Shown here one piece after another: positions 34,661 to 43,588 of a stretch of DNA of 64,000 nucleotides. Both the position numbers and the translations under genes were made by a program. Source of the DNA: Leptothermofonsia sp049200465 (GTDB taxonomy: Bacteria > Cyanobacteriota > Cyanobacteriia > Leptolyngbyales > Leptolyngbyaceae); contig NZ_CP120836.1 of NCBI RefSeq assembly GCF_049200465.1, positions 4,216,001-4,280,000 on the forward strand, given 5' to 3'. The notes beneath the pieces were generated by a model that searched no databases, was not told where the DNA came from, and saw only the letters and a list, made by a program, of their open reading frames with translations. Each line of letters starts with the position of its first letter. Positions within the stretch are counted from its first letter, which is position 1.

Positions 34661-35110
34661 GTGATTGCTGTCTCATCTCGTCCCGTTAGACGCCAATGGA
34701 ACACAGTTAGCTTTGCTTCCACACTCTACTTGATCCCAATTTTGGATCTGCTGCTAGCTGAAATTCCCCCTCGTTGGCGAGCGGAAGTTCGCCTTGGTCT
34801 TCAAGAAGCACTTGTTAACGCTGCTAAGCATGGTAACAAGTTGGATCCCAGTAAAACTGTACTGGTGCGTTTTTCTTCGGTTGCCAATCAGTACTGGTGG
34901 GTCATCTCAGATCAGGGAGAAGGGTTCAGGCCTTCGCATGATTGCTTCAAAGACCTCAGCAAAGATCTCCCCTGTGATGACCGGGAATGCGGGCGAGGGA
35001 TATTTATCTTACATCAAGTCTTTGATCAGGTGCAATGGAATGCTAAGGGGACGGAGCTTAGACTTTGCAAACGAGTTAAGGAAGTTTCTCGCTCTCCTAT
35101 GGTTACCTGA
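34661..35110 (+). CDS. Anti-sigma-factor-type ATP-binding protein (RsbW-like)
   Basis: The 149-aa product is a stand-alone GHKL/HATPase domain. The N-box is RLGLQEALVNAAKHGNKLDP (Glu49, Asn53), the G1 box DQGEGF (about 93-98) and the G2 box ECGRGIFILHQVFD. There is no sensor or dimerisation part, so it fits the RsbW/SpoIIAB class of serine kinases that bind an anti-anti-sigma STAS protein. A STAS protein is encoded 12 kb away at 46968-47408, but no direct link is shown. The start is GTG at 34661. A 20-bp tandem duplication follows the stop (35128-35167). Confidence 0.88.
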   Translation: MIAVSSRPVRRQWNTVSFASTLYLIPILDLLLAEIPPRWRAEVRLGLQEALVNAAKHGNKLDPSKTVLVRFSSVANQYWWVISDQGEGFRPSHDCFKDLSKDLPCDDRECGRGIFILHQVFDQVQWNAKGTELRLCKRVKEVSRSPMVT

Positions 35111-35127
35111 TGTCGATTAAAGCGGTT

Positions 35128-35167
35128 CTTCAGGCGTTGTTGGAAAACTTCAGGCATTGTTGGAAAA
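35128..35167. repeat. 20-bp near-perfect tandem duplication
   Basis: CTTCAGGCGTTGTTGGAAAA at 35128-35147 is followed by a copy with one changed base (GCATTG for GCGTTG) at 35148-35167. Confidence 0.85.
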
Positions 35168-35289
35168 CAGTGTGAGTCGAAACGAAGTTTCCAGCATACA
35201 GGGTCTGTTTTATACCCAAATTCAGCAATGGCCAGTAGAAAGCTCTGGGTAAAGTCATCTCTTCTAGTGTGGACTTGAGCTGTAAGTTT

Positions 35290-35973
35290 CTAGATTTCCA
35301 GAAAATGGTAGGGGGGGAGTGCTTCTCCCAATGTTAGCTGCCAGTAAAAATACTGAGATTGTCTGTTTCTGAAGTATTCAAGCAGTTGATCTTTGTTCTG
35401 ACGATCAACCAGTAGGTATATCTTCTCACTATCTCCCGAGTTAGAACTGAGTCGGTACTGGGAACATGCTGTCGCAAATTGCTGGATGATGGTTTCTCGT
35501 TCTTTACGTTGCAGCTCTTGCCACTCAAGTTGGGCCTGGTATTGTTGCTTTTTTGCCAGGAAATAATCTTTCCCTTTGAGCTCTGCTGAGATGGAGGTAT
35601 CTGCTATTTTTATCGGAACTAGTTTGAGGGTGTATTCGGCTTTGCCCTCGAAGCGTGCGATCGCTTCTAAATACTTTTGCTGGTAGGCATCCAGGTGGGT
35701 CAGTAGCCCCTGTCGTGAAGCGAAACAGGTACCAAACCGCAAAGGCAGAATGGTGGTTTGCAGAAAAAGCTCCCGCAAGACGCGATCGTGCGCGAGAACA
35801 GCCTGTATTAAGGCTTCATTTTGGTCTTGTAGAGCATTGAGCTTACTTTCAGAAATTTCAGGCTCTACGATGGCTGAAACTTGGGCAATACCGATCGTTT
35901 GAACTGGATTCTCAATGCCGCTCGGTAGAGTCAAAGGTATGGTTGAAGTTTTGAGGAAAGCGTAGGTATACAT
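35290..35973 (-). CDS. GvpL/GvpF family gas vesicle protein homologue
   Basis: The 227-aa chain has the GvpF/L layout: an N-terminal MYTYAFLKTSTIPLTLPSGI strand region, then VLAHDRVLRELFLQTTILPL with LRFGTCFASRQGL, a long charged helical middle (KGKDYFLAKKQQYQAQLEWQ) and a C-terminal half repeating the fold (EKIYLLVDRQNKDQLLEYFR, then LPPYHFLEI). GvpF and GvpL are accessory proteins of gas vesicle assembly. No gvpA, gvpC, gvpN or other gvp gene is in the window. Its ATG overlaps the stop of the upstream 607-aa gene (TGATG), so translation is coupled and its function is probably tied to that partner. Confidence 0.85.
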   Translation of the reverse strand: MYTYAFLKTSTIPLTLPSGIENPVQTIGIAQVSAIVEPEISESKLNALQDQNEALIQAVLAHDRVLRELFLQTTILPLRFGTCFASRQGLLTHLDAYQQKYLEAIARFEGKAEYTLKLVPIKIADTSISAELKGKDYFLAKKQQYQAQLEWQELQRKERETIIQQFATACSQYRLSSNSGDSEKIYLLVDRQNKDQLLEYFRNRQSQYFYWQLTLGEALPPYHFLEI

Positions 35974-37796
35974 CAGCAGATAACCAGTGGTGTGCGCTGG
36001 GTGAGTGCTCCGTTATTGGAAGTAAACTCTAAGCCTATAGTCAGGGTCAGGGTTCCGGGTTGCCAGTCTCGGTTTCCTTCTAACCATGCGATCGCAACTC
36101 CATCCATGAGTAACTCCATTTCAGGGGATGTTTGTCGGATTTGCTGGAGCAGATGGTGGATGAGTGTTTGGGTTTGAAAACTCTGTGGCAAGACAGGATT
36201 GGAAACAGATTGTTTCATCAAACTGGGAAGAATGGTCCCTTGACAGAGAGTGTCTGAATGGAGTGAGTTTTGGTCGTTTATGAGGAACTGTCGAGTTGCC
36301 AGATCAATGTTGTATTGGACTCCTGCCGCCTGAATGTTTAGAGCAGCCAGCAACCGGAGGATGCCCTTTGTCCAGGCTGACCCTGGCTGAAGTACTTGAA
36401 CCTCGATTCCACTAAGCAATTGAGTCATTTCATAGGAACTGCGGGTGAGTTGCCAGAGTAACCCGGGGATGAATTCATTAGTCAGTAATTGGGGTTGCAG
36501 GAATGCGATCGCCCAATCGGCCTGGTTTTGTAACCTAGTCATTGCGTTACAGGCTTCAGTCACAACTTGCAATAGGGAAGCTTCACCCTCCTGGCTAACG
36601 GGATTCTGCTGCAATCTGGAAATCGCTGCCGCCAGTTGTGACTGTGTGATGGTTTGGATATAGCGATTTAAGGTGAACTGGTCAGTCAGACGAATGAGTG
36701 TGGCACTTCCCAATGCCTGACGTGGTAGTTCAACGATTGAAACCTGGGCAGAGGAGAGTTTTGACCCGGGGCCGAAGGGAGATCCAGGAATCAGGATGTC
36801 TTCCAGAAGTTCTGCTTCAATCAGGTCAGGGAAAGACAGTGCAGGTTGAGGGGACATCTCCGCCTCCTGCGGCATAAACTCAAAACCCAGTTTGAGCTGA
36901 AGGTGTGCCGACTGCCAGTGCTGCCCAGGCTGGAGACATTCAACCGAAACACCTGCCAGGAGAGATTGGAGCGCAGGCATTTCAGCCTGAATTTGATGCT
37001 GGAGTTCCTGAAGCCAATGATCAGCCTGTTCAGTACGTTTCTCTGGCATCGATTCTACTTCAACACCTGTTTGTGCATCAGATGAAGGGGCTTCTCCAGA
37101 CGAAAAGAGGTGGTTCTGCATCGGCAGCCGATCCGCTTTCAACTGAATCAGGGTATTTCCATTCAACAATGCGCCTGGAGGGATACCTGTTGCTAGATCA
37201 AAACACCATTGGACGGTGGGAGTTTGTCCCTGTAGTAGCACGACCAGTCGTAGCATTCCAGAGACCCAATGCTCATTTGGTTCACGCTTTTGGATGCTGA
37301 TACCTTCAATCAACTGCATCAGCAAGTAGGAACTGCGGGCGATTCCCCAGAGAAGATAGGGAGCGAGTGTTTCAACTGTGAGATAGGAGGGGGGGACTGG
37401 TAATTGGATAGCCTTCCCCTCTCTAGTTTCCTGCAACTGTGGGTCTGTTGGTGTGTTATCCTCCAGTGCATCCAGCACTTCATAAGCTTCTTCACTCACA
37501 TAGGGAACAAGATTTTTTGGAGTGAGGGGTCGTTCTGGTTGCCAGCTGTCTGCCCCCAATTCTTGTGAGGATAGGGTCAGCGATCGCAGCCGATGGATTA
37601 TCCCCATCAGTTGCCGCATCGATGCAAGAGCCGAGTGGGAGAGGAAGGAGCGTTCGCCCTGCTGACTGAAGAGGGGCAAATTTGCCCACTTCAGAACAGT
37701 CTTGCCGGCAACTTCAAACGCGAGTGAAGAGTCTGGGGGCAAATGGGTGCAATCCCCTGTAGGTGCATTAGTAGTGGGTAGGGAAGCTTGAATCAT
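35973..37796 (-). CDS. 607-aa protein with tandem internal duplication, coupled to GvpF/L
   Basis: I do not recognise the full protein. Residues 60-115 contain MGIIHRLRS, then LVPYVSEEAYEVLDALEDN, which resembles the N-terminal EExxE part of MazG-type NTP pyrophosphohydrolases; the second metal motif (ExxD) is not obvious. The rest is two copies of a bipartite module. Module a is at 144-204 and 442-502 (LLWGIARSSYLLMQLIEGI against LLWQLTRSSYEMTQLLSGI; both end FDLATG or IDLATR). Module b is at 261-307 and 544-591 (ending LKLGFEF and LTIGLEF). All four share a G-hydrophobic strand, then W, then hydrophobic strand pattern. It is co-translated with the downstream GvpF/L homologue. No membrane segment or signal peptide is seen. 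Confidence 0.75.
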   Translation of the reverse strand: MIQASLPTTNAPTGDCTHLPPDSSLAFEVAGKTVLKWANLPLFSQQGERSFLSHSALASMRQLMGIIHRLRSLTLSSQELGADSWQPERPLTPKNLVPYVSEEAYEVLDALEDNTPTDPQLQETREGKAIQLPVPPSYLTVETLAPYLLWGIARSSYLLMQLIEGISIQKREPNEHWVSGMLRLVVLLQGQTPTVQWCFDLATGIPPGALLNGNTLIQLKADRLPMQNHLFSSGEAPSSDAQTGVEVESMPEKRTEQADHWLQELQHQIQAEMPALQSLLAGVSVECLQPGQHWQSAHLQLKLGFEFMPQEAEMSPQPALSFPDLIEAELLEDILIPGSPFGPGSKLSSAQVSIVELPRQALGSATLIRLTDQFTLNRYIQTITQSQLAAAISRLQQNPVSQEGEASLLQVVTEACNAMTRLQNQADWAIAFLQPQLLTNEFIPGLLWQLTRSSYEMTQLLSGIEVQVLQPGSAWTKGILRLLAALNIQAAGVQYNIDLATRQFLINDQNSLHSDTLCQGTILPSLMKQSVSNPVLPQSFQTQTLIHHLLQQIRQTSPEMELLMDGVAIAWLEGNRDWQPGTLTLTIGLEFTSNNGALTQRTPLVIC

Positions 37797-37977
37797 ACAC
37801 CTCGTAGGTTTAGGCGCTATAACCTGCCTGCCCTGTTTACAGAGGGCTTAGTTTTAAGCATTCCCATTTCTGGCAGATAGCTCTCCTGACCCGCAAACCT
37901 TTCAAATCATTCAGGTGGAATCTCTGGTAAAAGGCCTTGAGCGATTACAATTTAAGCGCAGTTACGCTCTCCAACCC

Positions 37978-38874
37978 ATGCTTTCCTCTGCAAATCTGTC
38001 GCTGGCGTTTCAATTTACTTCTCCAGGCCCCACTTTGTTTGAATGGGGGCCGTTTTCTATCCGCTGGTATGGGTTTCTTATTGCATCTGCAGTACTGATT
38101 GGCGTTACCCTTTCCCAGTGGCTGGCAAAGCGCCGCAATGTAAATCCTGAGTTAATTAGTGATCTGGCTATCTGGCTGGTGATTGCGGCAATTCCCAGTG
38201 CCCGACTTTACTATGTCCTCTTCCAGTGGCATGAGTATGCCCAGCATCCTGACCAGATTATTGCCATCTGGAAGGGAGGAATTGCGATTCATGGTGCCAT
38301 TATTGGTGGGTTGATTGCCAGCCTGATTTTTTGCCGTGCGCGGCACGTTTCCTTCTGGCAGTTGGCGGACCTGGTAGTACCATCGCTCATTTTGGGGCAG
38401 GCGATCGGGCGATGGGGAAATTTCTTCAACTCTGAGGCATTTGGACGTCCCACTGATTTACCCTGGAAGCTTTACATTCCCCTCAAACACCGCCCTCCTG
38501 GTTATGAGGGATTTGCCTATTTTCATCCTACTTTTCTCTATGAATCGCTCTGGAATCTCATGATCTTTGCTGTTTTGATAAGCTTGTTTTTCTGGGGTTT
38601 GAAGTCGAAATCCAAACTAAAAATTGGCACGCTGGTTTTGGTCTATATGATCGGGTACAGTTGCGGTCGATTCTGGATTGAGGGACTGCGGATGGATAGT
38701 CTGATGTTGGGACCACTGCGAATTGCGCAGGTTGTTAGCCTGGTTCAAATTGGATTGGGCGTGTTGGGTTTAGTCTGGCTTTACTGGGTGCGCCGACCAT
38801 TGCTCGATGTGGTTTCTGTTCAGGAATCGCAGGTTAATTTGGACACCTCATCTCAGTCTGATGAGGTTTCGTAG
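37978..38874 (+). CDS. lgt: Prolipoprotein diacylglyceryl transferase
   Basis: Lgt attaches diacylglycerol to the lipobox cysteine of prolipoproteins at the plasma membrane. I chose ATG at 37978 (298 aa, MLSSANLSLAFQFTSPGP) over GTG at 37915, because family members begin close to the FQFTSPGP segment. Seven membrane segments fit the fold. The family signature GQAIGRWGNFFNSEAFG is present, as are HGAIIGGLIASL with the essential His and GRFWIEGLRMDS with the conserved Arg/Glu. A hairpin follows the stop and precedes cobM. Confidence 0.94.
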   Translation: MLSSANLSLAFQFTSPGPTLFEWGPFSIRWYGFLIASAVLIGVTLSQWLAKRRNVNPELISDLAIWLVIAAIPSARLYYVLFQWHEYAQHPDQIIAIWKGGIAIHGAIIGGLIASLIFCRARHVSFWQLADLVVPSLILGQAIGRWGNFFNSEAFGRPTDLPWKLYIPLKHRPPGYEGFAYFHPTFLYESLWNLMIFAVLISLFFWGLKSKSKLKIGTLVLVYMIGYSCGRFWIEGLRMDSLMLGPLRIAQVVSLVQIGLGVLGLVWLYWVRRPLLDVVSVQESQVNLDTSSQSDEVS

Positions 38875-38919
38875 CCAGCACTACCAACCAGGGAGAGGAG
38901 ATTCAAATCCAAAGAAAAA

Positions 38920-38939
38920 CCCTGGAGTGTCCTCCAGGG
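38920..38939 (+). terminator. Hairpin between lgt and cobM
   Basis: CCCTGGAG-TGTC-CTCCAGGG forms an 8-bp GC-rich stem with a tetraloop, 46 bp after the lgt stop. No U-run follows (CTAAATC), so termination efficiency is uncertain. Confidence 0.5.
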
Positions 38940-39041
38940 CTAAATCAGGGTGCATCTACCATTCCATTCTTCTGTTGGGTAGAAAGGCATCCGGAAGAAT
39001 TGTGCCAGGTAACAAATTTTCTCTAAAATTTCTTTTCCAGA

Positions 39042-39896
39042 ATGAACAGCCAATCTTTTCCTGTATCTGATTCTGTATCTGAATTACGTCTGCTCCCTGC
39101 GGTTTACATTGTGGGTGCAGGTCCCGGCGATCCGGAATTGCTCACTGTCAAAGCTCAACGGCTTCTGGCCCGGGCGGATGTGATTCTATTTGCTGATTCC
39201 CTGGTACCCAAGCAGATCTTAGCGGGGGCACGCCCTGATGCAGAGCGAATTGGCACTGCGCACAAAACTCTGGAAGATATCTTGCCTGTGATGATCGAAC
39301 GGGTCAGGGCAGGTTATTCAGTAGTTCGACTGCACTCCGGTGATCCCAGTCTCTATGGAGCAGTGCAGGAGCAAATGCAGGCACTGGTTGAAGCTGCTAT
39401 TCCGTTTGAGGTCGTGCCAGGTATTAGTGCTTTCCAGGCTGCGGCGGCCAGGTTACGAGTTGAGTTGACTGTGCCAGAGGTTGTGCAATCCATTATTTTG
39501 ACGCGGATTAGCGGACGCACTGAGGTGCCGGAAACCGAAGAGCTGGAAACATTGGCAGCTCACCAGGCAAGCTTGTGTCTTTACCTGAGTGCCCGCCATG
39601 TGGACGAAGCGCAGAATAAGCTGTTGAAGCATTACCCTGCAAACACACCGGTAGCTATCTGTTTTCGGTTGGGTTGGCCGGATGAAAAAATTTGGCTGTT
39701 GCCATTGGAGCATATGGCGGAGGTGACCCGGCGAGAAAATTTGATTCGTACAACCCTCTATATCGTCAGTCCAGCATTGGCAGCAGCAACGGTACCCACA
39801 GAGTTTGTGAAACAGCGTTCATTGAATGGATTGAATGGGCGGCGATCGCAGCTGTATCATCCTGCTCACTCTCATCTGTTCCGACCTTCTCGATAA
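39042..39896 (+). CDS. cobM: Precorrin-4 C(11)-methyltransferase
   Basis: CobM/CbiF transfers methyl from SAM to C11 of the corrin precursor. The 284-aa chain has the tetrapyrrole methylase signature VYIVGAGPGDPELLTVKAQR (about 23-42), the RLHSGDPSLYGAVQEQM block, VVPGISAFQAAAARL, and the CobM-specific SLCLYLSARHVDEAQ. The start is ATG at 39042. The C-terminal 25 residues are variable. The gene sits alone rather than in a cob operon; cobW and cbiD lie elsewhere in the window. Confidence 0.94.
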   Translation: MNSQSFPVSDSVSELRLLPAVYIVGAGPGDPELLTVKAQRLLARADVILFADSLVPKQILAGARPDAERIGTAHKTLEDILPVMIERVRAGYSVVRLHSGDPSLYGAVQEQMQALVEAAIPFEVVPGISAFQAAAARLRVELTVPEVVQSIILTRISGRTEVPETEELETLAAHQASLCLYLSARHVDEAQNKLLKHYPANTPVAICFRLGWPDEKIWLLPLEHMAEVTRRENLIRTTLYIVSPALAAATVPTEFVKQRSLNGLNGRRSQLYHPAHSHLFRPSR

Positions 39897-39904
39897 TGAG
39901 GTGA

Positions 39905-40020
39905 TATAGCGGTAGTCATTATGGTTAGGACGGGGTGCAGGGGGTTCCACCCCTGGCTGGGGGCGAAGCTCCCACTCCCTCTCTAATTCCAATGTCCTAA
40001 TGCACCCGCGTAGAGCTATA
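39905..40020. repeat. Type-C repeat element, copy C2
   Basis: The ends read TATAGCGGTAGTCATTATGG and, inverted, TATAGCTCTACGCGGGTGCA, and both lead to the conserved TTAGGAC segment. The core is in inverted orientation relative to C1 (GGGGTGCAGGGGGTTCCACC and CCTGGCTGGGGGCGAAGC). Confidence 0.85.
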
Positions 40021-40099
40021 TATAGCGTTCACAAACTATTTGTGAACAAGGGGGGAACCCTGCACCCCGTTCAAATTTCAAGAAGGAGCGCTCGCTATA
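40021..40099. repeat. Type-D repeat element, copy D1 (core shortened)
   Basis: It starts TATAGC then GTTCACAAACTATTTGTGAAC-type palindrome (two 9-base arms around CTA), and ends TTCAAATTTCAAGAAGGAGC then GCTATA. The first hairpin of the shared core is missing. It abuts element C2 on the left and F1 on the right, giving three elements in a row. Confidence 0.8.
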
Positions 40100-40192
40100 G
40101 CAACCTTAAATCAGTGATGAGATGGAGAGGCTTTTTGTGTGAGTAAGGGTTCCTGCGGAACCTTGCTTACAATCCAAATAGGATCGCTATAG
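40095..40192. repeat. Type-F repeat element, copy F1
   Basis: The inverted ends CTATAGCAACCTTAAATC and (inverted) CTATAGCGATCCTATTTGGA enclose a GGTTCCTGCGGAACC palindrome. A related copy at 56672-56765 also sits next to a type-D element. The GC core of types A/C/D/E is absent. Confidence 0.7.
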
Positions 40193-40345
40193 TTTTTCGG
40201 TAGAAACGGAATCAAATGTCCGGATTATGAGTCATCCGAGGTGTGGTTATCTTCGAAGCACTCATAGGTACACCGACCCGCTGCAAGATTGTTGGCGGGT
40301 TTTTATTGCAAACTGGAAGAGTGATTTCTCATCTCGACCGAGGCT

Positions 40346-40588
40346 ATGAAAACCATTGCCACCTTTCTCACATCTCTCATCATCGCTGGCTGGATTGGCG
40401 CGATCGCCATTCTCTCGGTTCAAAATTTTTCGTCCGTCACCCTAAAATTTTTTCAATTTGAATTGTTCCCCATGCCAGTGGGGTTAGTGTTGTCGTTTAG
40501 TGTTGGTTTAGGAATAGTAGGAACAGCACTCATTCAACTTCTGGTAAGCGCACCCAACTACGAAGAAGCCGATGAGATTGAAAACTAA
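40346..40588 (+). CDS. LapA domain (DUF1049) membrane protein
   Basis: The 80-aa protein has two membrane helices (about residues 5-25 and 43-66) joined by VQNFSSVTLKFFQFELFPMP, the LapA/YciS signature. LapA proteins are small inner-membrane proteins; in E. coli LapA/LapB control lipopolysaccharide synthesis, but the cyanobacterial role is unknown. The acidic C-terminus EEADEIEN is cytoplasmic. The start is ATG at 40346. It converges with the HTH-protein gene, with 11 bp between stops. Confidence 0.85.
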   Translation: MKTIATFLTSLIIAGWIGAIAILSVQNFSSVTLKFFQFELFPMPVGLVLSFSVGLGIVGTALIQLLVSAPNYEEADEIEN

Positions 40589-40599
40589 GAGACTGAAGA

Positions 40600-41538
40600 C
40601 TAATTGAGCGAATAGACCTGTCCATCGATTAGCAGTCGGGTAATTCCTTTTGCTTGCAGATGGGAGGAGGTTTTCTGCAGAACTCTACCATCGGGCAATT
40701 TAATCACTCGCTGTGTTCTTGGATTGGAATATCGCTTGGCAACCCGGTGATTATCAAAAACTGGCAGCGTTTTTTCCTGAGTTTCGGCTTCAGGAATTTG
40801 CCCTAAATCCCCAAAATCTTTTAATGGACGGGCAATCAACTCAGCAGAGCGATCGACCACCAGGTAGCATGTCCTTGGCAGGGAAGCCTCTGCTAAGGGA
40901 AGAACCTGCACCAGCGCTCTCCCCCCGGTGCCCATCAGCAGGGCACCTTCTTCTAAAGCTCCTTCCAGGTCCTCGTCCAGGTCATCTTCATCCAGATCAT
41001 CATCCAGGTCATCGTCTTCGTCCAGGTCGTCTTCCTCTTCCTGATCAAGCAGTTCTTCCCCCAGCATTTCCTGCAAAACATTAGCCTCAGCAGTATAGTC
41101 CGGATCTGCTGATTGGGTAACTGGAATGACTTCATCGACAATTTCTTTGGCGATGGGGGCGATCTCTTCAATGGGGAGAGGGGGTGCCTGGATTTTGGGT
41201 TCTACTAATTGGGGAGGCTCAGCGGTGGCAGACGAGCGTTTGCGCGATCGCCGCCCACTCGAAGCCGGAGCTTCTTGTGCTGCTGGAACTGGAAGGACTT
41301 CCAGCTGCTCCACAGGAGGTTCAGCAACCGCTGGTGTGACTTCGCTAAAACGCCCCGTCCGTTTCTGCTGAATCAAAGACTCGTATTCTTCCTCGGATAG
41401 GGTGCTCTTGAGGAGGCGGCTCACAGTGCTGGTACTCACCCCATACATACTGGCCAGGGATGAACTCGTCTCACCTGTCTTTCGATAGAGTTCGAGTATT
41501 TTCTTTTTGTCAGATTCAGAAAGCTTACGAGAGGTCAT
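40600..41538 (-). CDS. Cyanobacterial HTH protein with acidic low-complexity middle
   Basis: The 312-aa product begins with a transposase-like helix-turn-helix (residues 8-45, KKKILELYRKTGETSSSLAS, then MYGVSTSTVSRLLKS). A Pro/Ala/Glu-rich linker follows, then a run of Asp/Glu with Leu spacing (about 175-205) and a C-terminal domain of about 110 residues (LPLAEASLPRTCYLVVDRSA, LPVFDNHRVAKRYSNPRTQR, then ITRLLIDGQVYSLN). It appears conserved in cyanobacteria as a single gene and is not part of an insertion sequence here: no catalytic DDE residues or inverted repeats are seen. It is probably a DNA-binding regulator or nucleoid protein. Confidence 0.75.
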   Translation of the reverse strand: MTSRKLSESDKKKILELYRKTGETSSSLASMYGVSTSTVSRLLKSTLSEEEYESLIQQKRTGRFSEVTPAVAEPPVEQLEVLPVPAAQEAPASSGRRSRKRSSATAEPPQLVEPKIQAPPLPIEEIAPIAKEIVDEVIPVTQSADPDYTAEANVLQEMLGEELLDQEEEDDLDEDDDLDDDLDEDDLDEDLEGALEEGALLMGTGGRALVQVLPLAEASLPRTCYLVVDRSAELIARPLKDFGDLGQIPEAETQEKTLPVFDNHRVAKRYSNPRTQRVIKLPDGRVLQKTSSHLQAKGITRLLIDGQVYSLN

Positions 41539-41674
41539 GCTGTCGTTCTTGGAAGTAGCCCCACCTGTTTCATTCTATGCTGAAGAAAGTCACCTGCGCG
41601 TTAAAGCAGGTAAGGCTCTCAGGAGAATCTTCTTGGGTTGAATGTACCCGATGGTTTGTGTCGCTTATCCTAAC

Positions 41675-42766
41675 TCAAGATGTCCGTCTACGTCCGCCAG
41701 TTCGGCTGCGAGAACGGCTCGAAACGTCATACTCCAATGCTGCCCCAATGCCAAACAGCACTCCGCTAAATATCCAGAACACTTCCAACAATCCACCGCT
41801 CTGATAATTAGACAGCCGATTCGTCGCATACTTAAACCAGATGTCGGCGATATAAAACGAGAAAGCGGCAGCAGCAATCATGCGCCAGGACTGAGCAAAC
41901 CGCCCTCCCCAGAATGCCAGCAGTAGCGTTGTGGCAATAATCAACAGCAAGATATCGCTGATGACATAAAACCAGTCAAGAAACGGTTTCAATGGTGACA
42001 GGATGTTATCTAATGTTTGCGCCCAAGCGGGCACTTTGGAATTCTCCCCAGTTGTTACAGGGGTTGAGGCTTTTTCTGTGGGAATCACCGGAGCTGGAAG
42101 CGCTTTGTCAGATGTCGCAGGTGCTGGCGATGTCGCTGTTGGAGACTTAGGCTTTGCTGCTGCTGGGGCGGTCTGGGCGGTAGATCTTGGTTTTTGGGCG
42201 GGTTTTGCTGGAGCTGTTTGAGCAATGGCAGGCGAAAGGAATGAAGATTGGGCTGTGCCGTCTGTGGCCGGGGCAGAGACCAGATAGGCCAAGATAATGC
42301 CCAATGCTGCAATTACGCCAACAATACCCCACTGCCAAATTTCCAGATTCAACCGCCTGGATATGACCACCAGGAGCATCCCAATAAGAAGAAAGATGTA
42401 AGCGAAGACGAAAAAGAAGTCTCCAGGGGAGACGTCCGGTTCAATTCCCAGCCCCAACTCCCAGTAGGAAAACAACAGGTTGCCAATGAAATAGCACAGC
42501 ATTCCTAGTCCAATGCACAACCAGACATTGCGACCGCTGACAATCTGAGGGCTTTGCCAGTTTCTAAAGCAAAGGATGGCCGCGGTGACAAAGGCGATCG
42601 TCTCAAGAATGGAAGTTCCAACTGAGTACCAGTAGGGGCGTGGCTGACCCGGTGCTGGCACACTGAAAAGCAAAAAGAATAGCAATGCCAGTACTGCCCA
42701 GCCAATCTGTGCAAGAACGATGGTCTGAACCGAAAGTGCCGATTTGGAACCAGATGACTTGTTCAA
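41675..42766 (-). CDS. Polytopic membrane protein with Pro/Ala-rich loop
   Basis: The 363-aa protein has five helices in the N-terminal 185 residues (for example IVLAQIGWAVLALLFFLLFS and CIGLGMLCYFIGNLLFSYWE). A Pro/Ala/Thr-rich loop follows at about 188-250 (KPAQKPRSTAQTAPAA...), then three more helices and an Arg/Ser-rich tail. The helix layout and FAYIFLLIGMLLVV resemble membrane sensor domains found in front of histidine kinases and GGDEF proteins, but no output domain follows. Function unknown; it may be an orphan sensor module. Confidence 0.75.
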   Translation of the reverse strand: MNKSSGSKSALSVQTIVLAQIGWAVLALLFFLLFSVPAPGQPRPYWYSVGTSILETIAFVTAAILCFRNWQSPQIVSGRNVWLCIGLGMLCYFIGNLLFSYWELGLGIEPDVSPGDFFFVFAYIFLLIGMLLVVISRRLNLEIWQWGIVGVIAALGIILAYLVSAPATDGTAQSSFLSPAIAQTAPAKPAQKPRSTAQTAPAAAKPKSPTATSPAPATSDKALPAPVIPTEKASTPVTTGENSKVPAWAQTLDNILSPLKPFLDWFYVISDILLLIIATTLLLAFWGGRFAQSWRMIAAAAFSFYIADIWFKYATNRLSNYQSGGLLEVFWIFSGVLFGIGAALEYDVSSRSRSRTGGRRRTS

Positions 42767-42916
42767 GGAACTGCCTACCGAAATTCAAAGGGGAGATGCG
42801 AACAGCGGAAATGGATGGCTAGGGTCAGATTTGCGATCAACCCTTCAACAAGAGTCGAATGGTAGTCGAAACTGGAGCATATGGAACATATCCTGAACAT
42901 TTCTTCAAGCTGACCA

Positions 42917-43588
42917 TTAGCGCCATAGCTTGCCAAGGGGAGATTGATTTAACCAGGCTTGAAATTGTACGCGATCGCTCCCTGATAGATCTTGTAGAGT
43001 ATCAATGGCCCGCTCAACGAACGTAGTGTTCCCAAAATAGGCTTTGCCTAAACGGTGTAGTTCTTGCAGCAGAGTGTTCAGATGATGTTCCTGCCAGGAG
43101 GGAACCTGGGCTGCATTGAGGGGATCCATCGTTAGCAAATACTTCACTGCATCGGGCGTCTCTCCCTTGGGGAAGTGCCACTGCTTGAATACTTCTGCAA
43201 TATCTTTTTGAAAAAGCCCTGCCTGTCTGCCCCCTAATAAATCTTCAACGTCAATGTAAACTGCCTGTAACATCAATATACAGGCTTTGATGTAGACGGG
43301 CGAAATTGCATTGCTGCTTGTTGCTGCTTCTCCTTCACTGGCGAGCTGTTCCAATCGAATTTTTCCCCAAACGCTATACCGTTCAGGTTCATCCAGCAAA
43401 ACACATGCCTTCCCCTGATTGTCGGTCAAGTCACGCCAGAACGCTTTTGCCTCTTCCTCCTGACTGGCGTTAAATACACTAATCAGGCGGAAGGTTTGCC
43501 CCTGATAGGTCAAGATCGGAATCTGTTGATCCTTCTTGGGGTGCTGAATGCTAGAGATTTCAACATCCTGCCGTTTCAGAATAAACAT
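42917..43588 (-). CDS. Npun_F0813 family protein
   Basis: The 223-aa sequence MFILKRQDVEISSIQHPKKD, with ILTYQGQTFRLISVFNASQE and GKACVLLDEPERYSVWGKIR, matches a cyanobacteria-restricted family known only by the Nostoc locus name. It is soluble and mixed alpha/beta, with no catalytic motif that I recognise. The C-terminal half is helical. Wide conservation in cyanobacteria suggests a housekeeping or photosynthesis-related role, which is inference. The start is ATG at 43588. Confidence 0.85.
   Translation of the reverse strand: MFILKRQDVEISSIQHPKKDQQIPILTYQGQTFRLISVFNASQEEEAKAFWRDLTDNQGKACVLLDEPERYSVWGKIRLEQLASEGEAATSSNAISPVYIKACILMLQAVYIDVEDLLGGRQAGLFQKDIAEVFKQWHFPKGETPDAVKYLLTMDPLNAAQVPSWQEHHLNTLLQELHRLGKAYFGNTTFVERAIDTLQDLSGSDRVQFQAWLNQSPLGKLWR

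Noticed and set aside
35290..37796. Part of a gas vesicle gene cluster
   Set aside because: No gvpA, gvpC, gvpN, gvpJ, gvpK or gvpG homologue is in the window, so the GvpF/L homologue is treated as a solitary gene.
40600..41538. Insertion-sequence transposase
   Set aside because: Only the N-terminal HTH is transposase-like; there is no DDE-type catalytic region and no flanking inverted repeat.
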